Source: an uncultured Bacilli bacterium
GTDB lineage: Bacteria; Bacillota_I; Bacilli_A; RFN20; CAG-449
Length of the DNA stretch: 36,674 nt
Direction of reading: 5' to 3'
NCBI GenBank assembly: GCA_947632435.1
Contig: CANRPC010000016.1
Coordinates: 1 to 36,674 of the forward strand
The translations under genes and the position numbers were made by a program. Of this stretch, positions 8,654-16,712 are shown piece by piece. Under the pieces are notes generated by a model. The model was not told where the DNA came from and made no database searches. It saw only the letters and a program-made list of their open reading frames with translations. Position 1 is the stretch's first letter. Each line of letters begins with the position of its first letter.

Positions 8654-10930
8654 TTATAATAAATTTTGTTTCTTTTTTACCGCAAAAAAATTTTTCCATG
8701 AATTTTTCTTTAGCATTTTATCTACATTAAAAATATTACAATCCGATGGATTAATTGTTTCTAAATCTTTCCACGAAATAGGAAATGATATTGCTCCTTC
8801 TTTTTTTGCTCTTAAAGAATAAGGAGCAACACAAGTAGAACCTTTTTTATTTCTAAGATAATCAATAAATATTTTATCTTTTCTTTTAATTTTATTCATG
8901 TTTGTTATAAATAAATTTGGGTATTTATTTTCCATCATAAGCGCAAAATTATGAGCAAAAGAAGTTAAAACATCCCAATTTTTTACCTCATTAAAAGGAA
9001 CAATAATATGATATCCTTTATTACCACTTGTTTTTAAAAAAGCTTGCAAATTAATTTTTTTTAACTCTAATTTAACTTTTTTTACTCCAAGTTTTAATTT
9101 ATCTAATGATAATTCTTCATCAGGATCTAAATCAAAAATTAAATAATCTGGTGTATTAATTTTTTGATATTCAAAATTACAAATGTGAAATTCAATAGAG
9201 CCATATTGTACTTCATTATATATACCCATTTCATTTAAAATAGCAAAATATTGTTTCTTATTTGAATTTTTATCTTTTAAATCAAAAATTACTATTCCTT
9301 CTTTTTCTTTATCTGGATGTCGCTTTAAAAAAACATTTTTATTACATCTTAAAACAGATAAAGGTCTATTTATAATATATGGCAACATTTTTGCTGCAAC
9401 CTTTTTATAATAATCAAAAATATCTTCTTTAGTAATTTTATTTTTTGAGAAAACAATTCTATTAGGATTAGTTATTGTAATAGTTTCTAAATCATCAATG
9501 CTTTTATCTTTTCTTAAAGTTTTAAAACTAGCTTGTCTTATCTTATTTGATGAAGTAAACTCTGAATATTCAACTTCCGCTAAAAAAGAAGGTTTTAAAA
9601 AATTAATATCTTTAAAATCAGCATCATAAAAAGGAGATTGATTTATTTTATTAGTCTTAAATTCTGAAATTAATTCTAAGGAATTTTCTTGATTAAATCC
9701 AGTTCCAACTTTTCCAATATATATTAAATTGTTATTAATATATTTTCCCAAATAAAGTGCTTTAATTTGCTTATTTTTCTTTTGAGATAATTCATATCCA
9801 CCAATTATAAATTCATCAGATTTCCGACATTTTATTTTAATCCAAGAATCTGTTCTTTTTCCAACATAATAAGAATTTATTTTTTTTGCAATTATGCCTT
9901 CTAAATTTAATTCTTTGACTTTTTGAAATAATTCTTTACCTTTATCATATATATATTTACTACATTTAATATTTTCTGGGGAATTTTTTAATATTTTATC
10001 TAATATTTTTTTCCTTTCTATTAAGGTTTTATTTCGTAAATCATTTCCTTCATAAGCCAATATATCAAAAACCATATAACATAAAAAAGTATCATCTTTT
10101 GATTTTAAAGCTTGTTGTAAAAGTGAAAAATTACTTTTTCCATATTCATCAATATAAATTATTTCACCATCTAAAATTAAAGTTTTATTTTTAAAATACT
10201 TTTTCAAATTAGAAGCTATAGTTTCAAATTTTTTGGTGTAATTTTGATAATTTCTTGTATATAAATTTACATTATTTTTTTCTATTTCCGCAATGATACG
10301 ATAACCATCATACTTTAATTCATAAATCCAATCTTTTCCAATTGGTACATCTTCTTTTAATGTTGCAAGTTGTACATTTTCTTTATGAAATGGATTTTTT
10401 ATTTCCTTATTTTTTAAAATACTTTTTTTAATATTTTTTATTAATGATGTTTTTTTACAATATTTATCTTGTTCTTTTATTAATAACCAATTATTTTCTT
10501 TCATCTTAATAAGTGCAAATTGTCCTTTTAATTTCTCACCCTTAATAATAAATTTTAAATTTCCAGCTTTTAAACTTTTTTTTACATCATTTAAAGGAAT
10601 CCAAAACCCTGAATCAGAAAGTGTAACTTTACCTCCACCATATTGACCTTTTGGAATATCACCTTCAAAAAGTAAATAATCAAATGGATGATCCTCTACT
10701 TTTACAGCAAGCCTTTTATCTTTAGGATTTAATGAAGGTCCTTTAGGAATTGCCCAACTTAATAAAATTCCATCAAATTCTAGACGTAAATCAAAATGGT
10801 CTTTACTTGCTTCATGAAATTGTAAAGAATAATTAAGTTTTTTAGGATTTGATTTTCTTTTTTTACCTTTTGGTTCATTTGTTTTGTTAAAATCTCTTTT
10901 GTTTTTATATGTTTTTAATTTATCTTCCAT
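8654..10930 (-). CDS. ligD: Multifunctional NHEJ DNA ligase LigD (phosphoesterase-ligase-polymerase)
   Basis: LigD seals double-strand breaks with Ku. Three domains are visible: 3'-phosphoesterase (about 10-150) with H39, H45, D47, R49, R73, H81 and Y85, in the spacing known for the family; ATP-dependent ligase (about 185-465) with catalytic K206 in KYDGYR and later motif EGIIAKK; primase-polymerase (about 480-750) with metal-binding DLDP (D600, D602) and KTSGNKGYH. The order matches Pseudomonas LigD, not Mycobacterium. I chose the ATG at 10930 because MEDKLKTYKNKRDF aligns with usual LigD N-termini and a TATAAT on this strand (10966-10961) would start RNA near 10954. An in-frame ATG at 10987 would add 19 residues. 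Neither start has a good ribosome site. It is divergent from ku. Confidence 0.95.
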   Translation of the reverse strand: MEDKLKTYKNKRDFNKTNEPKGKKRKSNPKKLNYSLQFHEASKDHFDLRLEFDGILLSWAIPKGPSLNPKDKRLAVKVEDHPFDYLLFEGDIPKGQYGGGKVTLSDSGFWIPLNDVKKSLKAGNLKFIIKGEKLKGQFALIKMKENNWLLIKEQDKYCKKTSLIKNIKKSILKNKEIKNPFHKENVQLATLKEDVPIGKDWIYELKYDGYRIIAEIEKNNVNLYTRNYQNYTKKFETIASNLKKYFKNKTLILDGEIIYIDEYGKSNFSLLQQALKSKDDTFLCYMVFDILAYEGNDLRNKTLIERKKILDKILKNSPENIKCSKYIYDKGKELFQKVKELNLEGIIAKKINSYYVGKRTDSWIKIKCRKSDEFIIGGYELSQKKNKQIKALYLGKYINNNLIYIGKVGTGFNQENSLELISEFKTNKINQSPFYDADFKDINFLKPSFLAEVEYSEFTSSNKIRQASFKTLRKDKSIDDLETITITNPNRIVFSKNKITKEDIFDYYKKVAAKMLPYIINRPLSVLRCNKNVFLKRHPDKEKEGIVIFDLKDKNSNKKQYFAILNEMGIYNEVQYGSIEFHICNFEYQKINTPDYLIFDLDPDEELSLDKLKLGVKKVKLELKKINLQAFLKTSGNKGYHIIVPFNEVKNWDVLTSFAHNFALMMENKYPNLFITNMNKIKRKDKIFIDYLRNKKGSTCVAPYSLRAKKEGAISFPISWKDLETINPSDCNIFNVDKMLKKNSWKNFFAVKKKQNLL

Positions 10931-11007
10931 AATACTATTATGAGAAAAAGAAATTTTTTTATTATAAAAACAAATTGTTATAAGCATACTAATTTTGAGG
11001 TTTATTT

Positions 11008-11793
11008 ATGGCATATAGTTTTAAAACAAATCTAAGTTTTGGTTTTGTATATATTCCAGTTACATTACATTTAGTTGCAAAAGATAATAAAATTTCTTTT
11101 CGATTATTTGATAAAAAAACTAAATCTAAAATTCAATATAAAAAAATTTCAGAAAATAATTCTAAAAATGAAGTCAAAAATGAAGATATCGTTAAAGGTT
11201 ATGAATATGAAGATGGAAAATATGTTTTATTAGAGGATGAAGATTTTGAAAAAATAAAAACCCCAAAAGATAAAAATATATCTATTGAAGGTTTTATAAA
11301 TTTAAATGAAATTAATCCTTTATATTATGATAAATCTTATTACATATATCCAACAGGTGCAATTAAGGCATATACTCTTTTAGTAAAAGCTTTAACTGAA
11401 ACCAAAAAAGCAGGTTTTGGTAAAACTGTACTTGGATTTAAAGAAAATTTAGTTATCGTTAGGCCACAAGAAGATTATCTTATTTTATCAACTTTATTTT
11501 TTAAAGATGAAATAAAAGACTATCCTGAAACTATAGAAAAAGTTAGCATTAACCCTTCAGAATTAAAACTTGCAAAATTATTAATTTCAGAAATGTCTCA
11601 AAAATTTAATATTTCACAATATGAAGATAATTATCAAAAAAAGATTGAAGCTTTAATTGATAAAAAAATTAAAGGAAAGAAAATCTTATTACCTAAAAAA
11701 CAAGAACCAGTTCAATTAATGGATCTTATGGATGCTTTAAAAACAAGTATAAATCTAGCGGAAAAGCAAAAAAGGAGTAGAAAAACTAGCTAA
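11008..11793 (+). CDS. ku: NHEJ DNA end-binding protein Ku
   Basis: Bacterial Ku forms a homodimeric ring on broken DNA ends and recruits LigD. The 261-residue length and the whole pattern fit: N-terminal SFKTNLSFGFVYIPV, the RLFDKKTKSKIQYKK strand, the ED-rich segment GYEYEDGKYVLLEDEDFEKI, and the central VLGFKENLVIVRP. A short basic C-terminal tail (KQKRSRKTS) matches the usual lysine-rich extension. The start has GAGG nine bases upstream. It is divergent from ligD, with about 77 bases between the chosen starts. Its last eight bases overlap the end of the convergent membrane protein gene, and there is no terminator between them. Confidence 0.95.
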   Translation: MAYSFKTNLSFGFVYIPVTLHLVAKDNKISFRLFDKKTKSKIQYKKISENNSKNEVKNEDIVKGYEYEDGKYVLLEDEDFEKIKTPKDKNISIEGFINLNEINPLYYDKSYYIYPTGAIKAYTLLVKALTETKKAGFGKTVLGFKENLVIVRPQEDYLILSTLFFKDEIKDYPETIEKVSINPSELKLAKLLISEMSQKFNISQYEDNYQKKIEALIDKKIKGKKILLPKKQEPVQLMDLMDALKTSINLAEKQKRSRKTS

Positions 11794-12400
11794 TTTTATC
11801 AGCATTTTCATTTTCAATTGAAATATATTGATTTTGAATAAAATTTATTGCGAAGGAAATAAGCGCACATAAATTTGCCATTAAAATAAATAAATATGCA
11901 TCATAAAGTGAAGCATTTGCTTCATCAAATAAAGCATAGTTTAATTGAATATTCATTATAGTATCCATAATATAAATACCTATTAAAACAAACATAGCAA
12001 TGGTTGCCCATCTCTTCTTTTTTAAAGCAAAGATTGCTGCAACAATAAATAATGCTATTATCATTAAATTAAATAATTCAGAATTAAACATACTAGTTTC
12101 CACTACATCAGAAACCCTGCTATTTAATGCAAAAATAATCCAGAAATAATTTACTGATATAGTTTGAATACAAAAATAATAAAGAAATATTGGAATTAAC
12201 AAAAGCATTCTTTTCATTCCTTTATTTAAAAAGAGTAATGGAATAAATGATATTAATGCAATAACTCCCATGATTAAAATCAAACCAATTTGATTAAAAT
12301 CTTCTCCTGATAATGTTTTAATTCCAAAAATTAATAAAATAACACCTATAAGAGCAATTATTGATGCAATTATTTTAAATACTAATATTTTTTTATTCAT
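11786..12400 (-). CDS. Multi-pass membrane protein, unknown function (204 aa)
   Basis: No family recognised. The protein is almost entirely hydrophobic, with about six predicted membrane helices and short charged loops, and ends with a polar tail (SIENENADKIS). The ATG at 12400 is preferred over the in-frame GTG at 12409, because AAGGAAGG lies nine bases before the ATG but abuts the GTG. The start overlaps the stop of the upstream membrane protein gene by eight bases, so the pair is an operon and probably coupled. The 3' end overlaps ku by eight bases, tail to tail. No enzymatic motifs are visible. It could be the membrane part of an unrecognised transport or stress system. Confidence 0.75.
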   Translation of the reverse strand: MNKKILVFKIIASIIALIGVILLIFGIKTLSGEDFNQIGLILIMGVIALISFIPLLFLNKGMKRMLLLIPIFLYYFCIQTISVNYFWIIFALNSRVSDVVETSMFNSELFNLMIIALFIVAAIFALKKKRWATIAMFVLIGIYIMDTIMNIQLNYALFDEANASLYDAYLFILMANLCALISFAINFIQNQYISIENENADKIS

Positions 12401-12917
12401 TTGAAACACCTTCCTTTTTAAATAATGAAAACAATAAATTAATTAATAAAAATATTATACTAATTGAAATAGGAACAAATAAAATTACACTTTTCAAAAA
12501 AAGTAACATTGTTGATAAAGTAAATACAACAACTAGTAATTTATATTTACTATTAATCAAATATAAAGCATAAGAAATTAATAAAATTATAACAACAGCA
12601 AATTGAAATAAAATGGTCCAACGTTGAACATCGCTAGCAAAAATATCAGCTAACGAACAAATGCAACAACTTGCTATTGCAAAAAAATTACTAATTGCTA
12701 AATTCTGTTTAGTTAAATTTTTCTTCATTGCAAATATAAGACCAATAATGCCTGAAGCAATCGCACATCCGCTTGAAATCCAATAACATAATTTAGTTGA
12801 ATTACTTAAAAGGTTTCCTTCATCAAGAAGAACTGCTATCATTATTGAAGCAAAAACAATTCCAATTGATGAAAAAATTAACCATAAACTATTAAATTTT
12901 TCTTTAATTATTTTCAT
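12393..12917 (-). CDS. Multi-pass membrane protein, unknown function (174 aa)
   Basis: A hydrophobic protein with about five membrane helices, beginning with a short basic N-terminus (MKIIKEKFNSLW). I recognise no family. A strong ribosome site (AAGGGGG) lies just upstream of the ATG. It is the first gene of a two-gene unit with the 204-residue membrane protein and overlaps it by eight bases. Cysteine clusters in one helix (ASCCICS) are unusual but do not define a function. The two proteins have similar size and topology and may be diverged paralogues or partners in one complex. That is inference. Confidence 0.75.
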   Translation of the reverse strand: MKIIKEKFNSLWLIFSSIGIVFASIMIAVLLDEGNLLSNSTKLCYWISSGCAIASGIIGLIFAMKKNLTKQNLAISNFFAIASCCICSLADIFASDVQRWTILFQFAVVIILLISYALYLINSKYKLLVVVFTLSTMLLFLKSVILFVPISISIIFLLINLLFSLFKKEGVSNE

Positions 12918-13138
12918 AAAATCCCCCTTAAATATTATTATAAATTAATATAAGAAAAAATGATAGATAAAATATAATAATTATGCATAAAATTTTTTTG
13001 TTTTATTTAATTTTGATTTAAATAAAGTAAAAAGATTTAATTTTTTTTAATGATATTAATTGATTTACATAAAAATCTACAAAGATAAATCATTTATTTT
13101 AATATTATGCCTAATTACTAAATAAATTTAACAACTAA

Positions 13139-13405
13139 TTAAAGTATTTGAGCAAAAATTACAACAAGTAAAATAATGAATAGAATAATTGCCCAAGATA
13201 TCAAAATATATATTCTTTCATTTTTCATTAAAAAATTATATATAATTTTAAAGATTGATACTTCTTCTTCTAAATCATAATTATCAATTAATCCATCAGA
13301 ATAAAATACTTTATCTTTGTATTCACAAGAAAAAGAAATCTTAATTTTGATTCCATCAACTTTTAAAATATCATTCTTTTTATTTATATAAGTTTTTTTA
13401 TCCAT
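13139..13405 (-). CDS. Small tail-anchored membrane protein (88 aa), unknown
   Basis: The N-terminal 60 residues are soluble and charged, with a strand-like segment (VDGIKIKISFSCEYKD) and an acidic patch (DNYDLEEE). The last 24 residues are one very hydrophobic helix, so the protein is probably anchored by its C-terminus. AAGGAG sits about ten bases before the ATG. I recognise no family. It is separated from the two membrane protein genes downstream by about 220 AT-rich bases, so it may be its own unit. Its upstream region carries a consensus -35 followed by a ten-G tract, described separately, which could make expression variable. Confidence 0.65.
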   Translation of the reverse strand: MDKKTYINKKNDILKVDGIKIKISFSCEYKDKVFYSDGLIDNYDLEEEVSIFKIIYNFLMKNERIYILISWAIILFIILLVVIFAQIL

Positions 13406-13439
13406 GATAGTATTCTCCTTAAAATAATATTGTAAAAAA

Positions 13440-13482
13440 TATCTTTCAATTTATTTTCCCCCCCCCCGTACATATTTGTCAA
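13440..13482 (-). promoter_or_regulatory. Candidate promoter with G-tract spacer, 88-aa gene
   Basis: TTGACA at 13482-13477 is followed by nine bases, ten G and then AAAATAAAT. The best -10 there (AATAAA, four of six) sits 21 bases from the -35 with ten G, and would be at the ideal 17 with six G. A separate -10-like TACAAT about 42 bases after the -35 lacks a good -35. Functional use is inferred. Confidence 0.35.
13458..13467 (-). repeat. Homopolymer tract of 10 G (minus strand), possible phase-variation tract
   Basis: Ten C residues in a row on the plus strand, in a very AT-rich gap. I saw no other G or C run of this length in the window. On the minus strand it lies 53 bases upstream of the ATG of the 88-residue protein and begins nine bases after a perfect TTGACA (13482-13477). 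Tracts like this slip during replication. An assembly or sequencing error in the run length is possible. Confidence 0.8.
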
Positions 13483-13636
13483 TATTTAATTTTTTTTGAA
13501 ATGTTTTGTCATAAATTAAAAAAATTTATTAAACTTACTAAACAACATAAATGTTTAAAATATTATTTTAGTATTTAAGATTAATTTAATATATTTTAAA
13601 ATGTAAAATTGAAGTTTTAAGGAGATCTATATATTT

Positions 13637-14431
13637 ATGAAATTCCAAAGTACTAATAAACATCTATCATTACTAGAAGATTACTATAATCATTTTAGTG
13701 AAGATACACGTTTAGACAAAAAACATGGATATGTTGAATTTTATACTAATATGTTTTATATAAAAAAATATTTAAAAGGAAAAATGAAAATATTAGATAT
13801 TGGTGCAGGAACAGGTAAATATTCTCTAGCTTTAAAAAATTTAAATCAAGATGTAACCGCGGTAGAAATTTTAGATAAACATATTGAAATATTTAAAAAG
13901 AAAACAAATGATATACCAATATATAAAGCAAATGCGTTAAATTTATCCATTTTTAAAGATAAATCATTTGATAGAATTTTATTATTTGGCCCAATGTATC
14001 ATTTATTAAAAAAGGAAGAACGCATAAAAGCATTACAAGAAGCAAAAAGAATATTAAAAGATGATGGACTAATATTTATCTCTTATTGTATGAATGAATA
14101 TGCTGTAATAACTTATGGCTTTATAAAAGATAATATTAAAGAATGTATCAAAAATAATGAGTTAGATTCTCTTTTTCACACACAAGTTAGAGAAAATGAT
14201 TTATATTATTATGCAAGAATTGAAGATATAAATCAATATAATAAAATTTGTGGTTTAAAAAGAAAAGCTATCATTTCTAGTGATGGACCAAGCAATTATT
14301 TACGGCAAACTTTAAATAAAATGGATCAAGAAACTTATCAATTATTTTTAAAATATCATCTTATTACATGCCAAAGGAAAGATTTACTAGGTGCTAGTTC
14401 ACATCTTTTAGATATTGTTTACAAAAAATAG
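13637..14431 (+). CDS. Class I SAM-dependent methyltransferase (264 aa)
   Basis: A methyltransferase of the Methyltransf_11/25 type. The AdoMet-binding glycine motif is LDIGAGTGKYS at residues 53-63, followed by the acidic residue at the end of strand 2 (VTAVEILDKH) and the post-motif RILLFGPMYHLLKKEERIKAL, which is typical of this group. The substrate cannot be told from sequence. A small molecule is more likely than nucleic acid, given the absence of extra RNA-binding domains. AAGGAG lies 13 bases before the ATG. The next gene, the MarR regulator, starts 75 bases downstream with its own promoter, so this gene is likely separately transcribed. Confidence 0.85.
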   Translation: MKFQSTNKHLSLLEDYYNHFSEDTRLDKKHGYVEFYTNMFYIKKYLKGKMKILDIGAGTGKYSLALKNLNQDVTAVEILDKHIEIFKKKTNDIPIYKANALNLSIFKDKSFDRILLFGPMYHLLKKEERIKALQEAKRILKDDGLIFISYCMNEYAVITYGFIKDNIKECIKNNELDSLFHTQVRENDLYYYARIEDINQYNKICGLKRKAIISSDGPSNYLRQTLNKMDQETYQLFLKYHLITCQRKDLLGASSHLLDIVYKK

Positions 14432-14449
14432 TTTTTATATTTTTTTCTC

Positions 14450-14494
14450 TTGCACTTACTATAATAATGTTATACAATTCGTTAGTATGCTAAC
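14450..14494 (+). promoter_or_regulatory. Promoter and MarR operator of the ABC exporter operon
   Basis: TTGCAC (14450-14455), exactly 17 bases, then TACAAT (14473-14478) make a good sigma-A promoter. Immediately downstream is the inverted repeat GTTAG-TATG-CTAAC (14481-14494), lying over the expected transcription start. A palindrome there, upstream of a marR gene, is the usual layout for autorepression. The MarR protein would block the polymerase until a ligand releases it. Confidence 0.75.
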
Positions 14495-14506
14495 AAAGGA
14501 GAAAAA

Positions 14507-14944
14507 ATGACTGAGGAACATGGTATTGGTTGTTACATAAAATTTATAGGTAAAGAGTTTGAATTACGTAAAGAAGAACAACTAAAAAAATACAACTTAA
14601 CAAGTCAACAAGTAAATATTATATTTTATCTTGCAAAGCATAAAAATGAATTAATAAACCAAAAAGGTTTAGAAAATGTATTTTCTTTATCAAATGCCAC
14701 TATATCTGGAATTTTAAAACGCCTTGAACAAAAAAATTTTATTCAACGTAAATTCATAAATAGTAATAAAGAAAAATATATTTTTCTTGATCAAAAAGGT
14801 TTAGATATTGAACAAGATATTATAAATGAAGTTAAAAATATCGAAGAAAAATTATTAAAAGGATTTACTTTAGATGAAAAAGAAAAATTAATAAATTTCT
14901 TTAAAAGAATTAATGAAAATATTAAGGAGGTAAAAAATGATTAA
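14507..14944 (+). CDS. MarR-family transcriptional regulator
   Basis: 145 residues, the usual length. The winged-helix core is recognisable: TSQQVNIIFYLAKHK, then the recognition helix region LSNATISGILKRLEQKNFIQR, and a wing reading SNKEKYIFLDQKG. The N- and C-terminal helices would form the dimer. AAAGGAG lies eight bases before the ATG. It is the first gene of an operon with two ABC exporter subunits and overlaps the first by eight bases (ATGATTAA). It most likely represses its own operon through the palindrome just upstream and is released by a compound that the exporter handles. The ligand is unknown. Confidence 0.9.
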   Translation: MTEEHGIGCYIKFIGKEFELRKEEQLKKYNLTSQQVNIIFYLAKHKNELINQKGLENVFSLSNATISGILKRLEQKNFIQRKFINSNKEKYIFLDQKGLDIEQDIINEVKNIEEKLLKGFTLDEKEKLINFFKRINENIKEVKND

Positions 14945-16712
14945 AACAATTTTAAATTGCGTACGAGAATATAAAAAAGAATCTTGGCTTTCTGTTTTAT
15001 TTGTATCCTTAGAAGTAATCATGGAATGTGTTTTACCTTTTATGATGAAATTACTTATTGATCAAATGAATGCAAAAGAAATTGTCATTAATAAAATTTT
15101 GATATTTGCACTTATTTTATTAATTATGGCCTTTGCTTCATTAGCATTTGGGGCTTTAGCAGGAAGATTTTGCGCTATTGCATCTGCTGGTTTAAGCCGT
15201 AACTTAAGAGAGGATTTATACAAAAAAATATGTAGTTTTTCATTTTCTAATATAGATAGTTTTTCTTCATCTAGTTTAGTTACAAGAATGACTACCGATG
15301 TAACAAATGTTCAAATGGCGTATATGATGATAATAAGAACTGCAATTAGATCACCATTTATGTTAATTTTTTCAATTATCATGAGTTTTATTGTTTCTCC
15401 AAATTTGGCTTGGATATTTGTAATTGTTGTCCCTTTTTTACTTTTTGTATTTATATTAATTATTCGATTTGCTATGCCTCGTTTTAAGGCAGTTTTTAAA
15501 AAATATGATCGTTTAAATAATTCGATACAAGAAAATATTACTGCAATACGAACTGTAAAATCATATGTTCGTGAAGATTATGAAATAGAGAAATTTAATA
15601 CTGCCGCAAATGATGTAAAAAAAGATTTTACAACGGCAGAAAGAATAGTTGCTTTAAACCAACCAGCTATGCAATTATCAATTTATACATTAAATTTAGT
15701 AATTATCTTTTTAGGTGCAAATATTATAATGAAAACAGCAAAAATTGTTGATGGTGAAATAATTTTTGAATCTTTATCAATAGGTGGATTATCATCATTA
15801 ATAACTTATGGAATACAATCATTAATGAGTTTAATGATGCTTTCTATGATAATAGTAATGATAACAATGGCCGTAGAATCTCTACATAGAATTAAAGAAG
15901 TAATGGAAACAGAAAGTGATATCAAAAATTGTTCTAATCCTTTATATGATGTTAAAAATGGTGATGTTGAATTTAAAAATGTTTCCTTTAAATATAATAA
16001 AAATGCCTCAAAAATGGCTTTATCTAACGTATCATTTAAAATTAAATCTGGTCAAACAGTTGGAATTTTTGGATCTACAGGTTCTTCAAAAACAACTTTA
16101 GTAAATTTAATTTCAAGACTTTATGATGTTACAGAGGGTGAAGTTTTAGTTGGTGATAAAAATGTAAAAGAATACGACATCAAAACTTTAAGAAATCAAG
16201 TTTCTGTAGTATTACAAAAAAATCTTCTTTTTTCTGGAACAATAAAAGAGAATATGCGTTGGGGAAATGAATCCGCTACTGATGAAGAAATTCAAAAAGC
16301 CTGTATTGCTTCTTGTGCTGATGAATTTATACAAGGCTTCAAAGATAAATATGATACGCATATAGAACAAGGTGGTAGTAATGTTTCAGGTGGACAAAAA
16401 CAACGTCTTTGTATCGCAAGAGCATTGCTTAAAAATCCAAAAATTTTAATTCTCGATGATTCAACATCTGCTGTTGATACAAAAACAGATGCATTAATCC
16501 GTAAATCTTTAAAACAAGAACACGCTGAAATAACTAAAATTATTATTTCACAAAGAATATCATCGTTACAAGATAGTGATCTTATTTTAATCATGGATAA
16601 AGGAAATTTAATTGCTCAAGGAACACATGAAGAGTTATTAAAATCATGCACAGTTTACAAAGAAGTATATGCTTCTCAAAATAGTATTCAAGGAGGTAAT
16701 CAAAATGCGTAA
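14937..16712 (+). CDS. ABC exporter subunit, degenerate-site half of a heterodimer
   Basis: 591 residues: six membrane helices (about 1-320), then a nucleotide-binding domain. The Walker A is GSTGSSKTT (379-387), with Ser where the third glycine normally stands. The signature is intact (VSGGQ, 483-487). The Walker B ends in DD (507-508) in place of D-E, so the catalytic glutamate is missing, and the H-loop reads SQR in place of AHR. This set of changes is typical of one half of heterodimeric exporters such as BmrC/LmrC/TM287-type proteins. The partner is the next gene, overlapping by eight bases. AAGGAGG precedes the start. A role in drug or lipid export is likely, but the substrate is unknown. 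Confidence 0.93.
   Translation: MIKTILNCVREYKKESWLSVLFVSLEVIMECVLPFMMKLLIDQMNAKEIVINKILIFALILLIMAFASLAFGALAGRFCAIASAGLSRNLREDLYKKICSFSFSNIDSFSSSSLVTRMTTDVTNVQMAYMMIIRTAIRSPFMLIFSIIMSFIVSPNLAWIFVIVVPFLLFVFILIIRFAMPRFKAVFKKYDRLNNSIQENITAIRTVKSYVREDYEIEKFNTAANDVKKDFTTAERIVALNQPAMQLSIYTLNLVIIFLGANIIMKTAKIVDGEIIFESLSIGGLSSLITYGIQSLMSLMMLSMIIVMITMAVESLHRIKEVMETESDIKNCSNPLYDVKNGDVEFKNVSFKYNKNASKMALSNVSFKIKSGQTVGIFGSTGSSKTTLVNLISRLYDVTEGEVLVGDKNVKEYDIKTLRNQVSVVLQKNLLFSGTIKENMRWGNESATDEEIQKACIASCADEFIQGFKDKYDTHIEQGGSNVSGGQKQRLCIARALLKNPKILILDDSTSAVDTKTDALIRKSLKQEHAEITKIIISQRISSLQDSDLILIMDKGNLIAQGTHEELLKSCTVYKEVYASQNSIQGGNQNA

Noticed and set aside
10931-10987. N-terminal extension of LigD to an ATG at 10987
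   Set aside because: It lies only 20 bases from the ku start, has no ribosome site, and does not match the usual LigD N-terminus. A -10 box for ligD falls inside it.
16292-16594. 100-codon open frame on the minus strand inside the first ABC exporter gene
   Set aside because: It is antisense to the conserved signature and Walker B region of a clear gene; it has no ribosome site and no family features.
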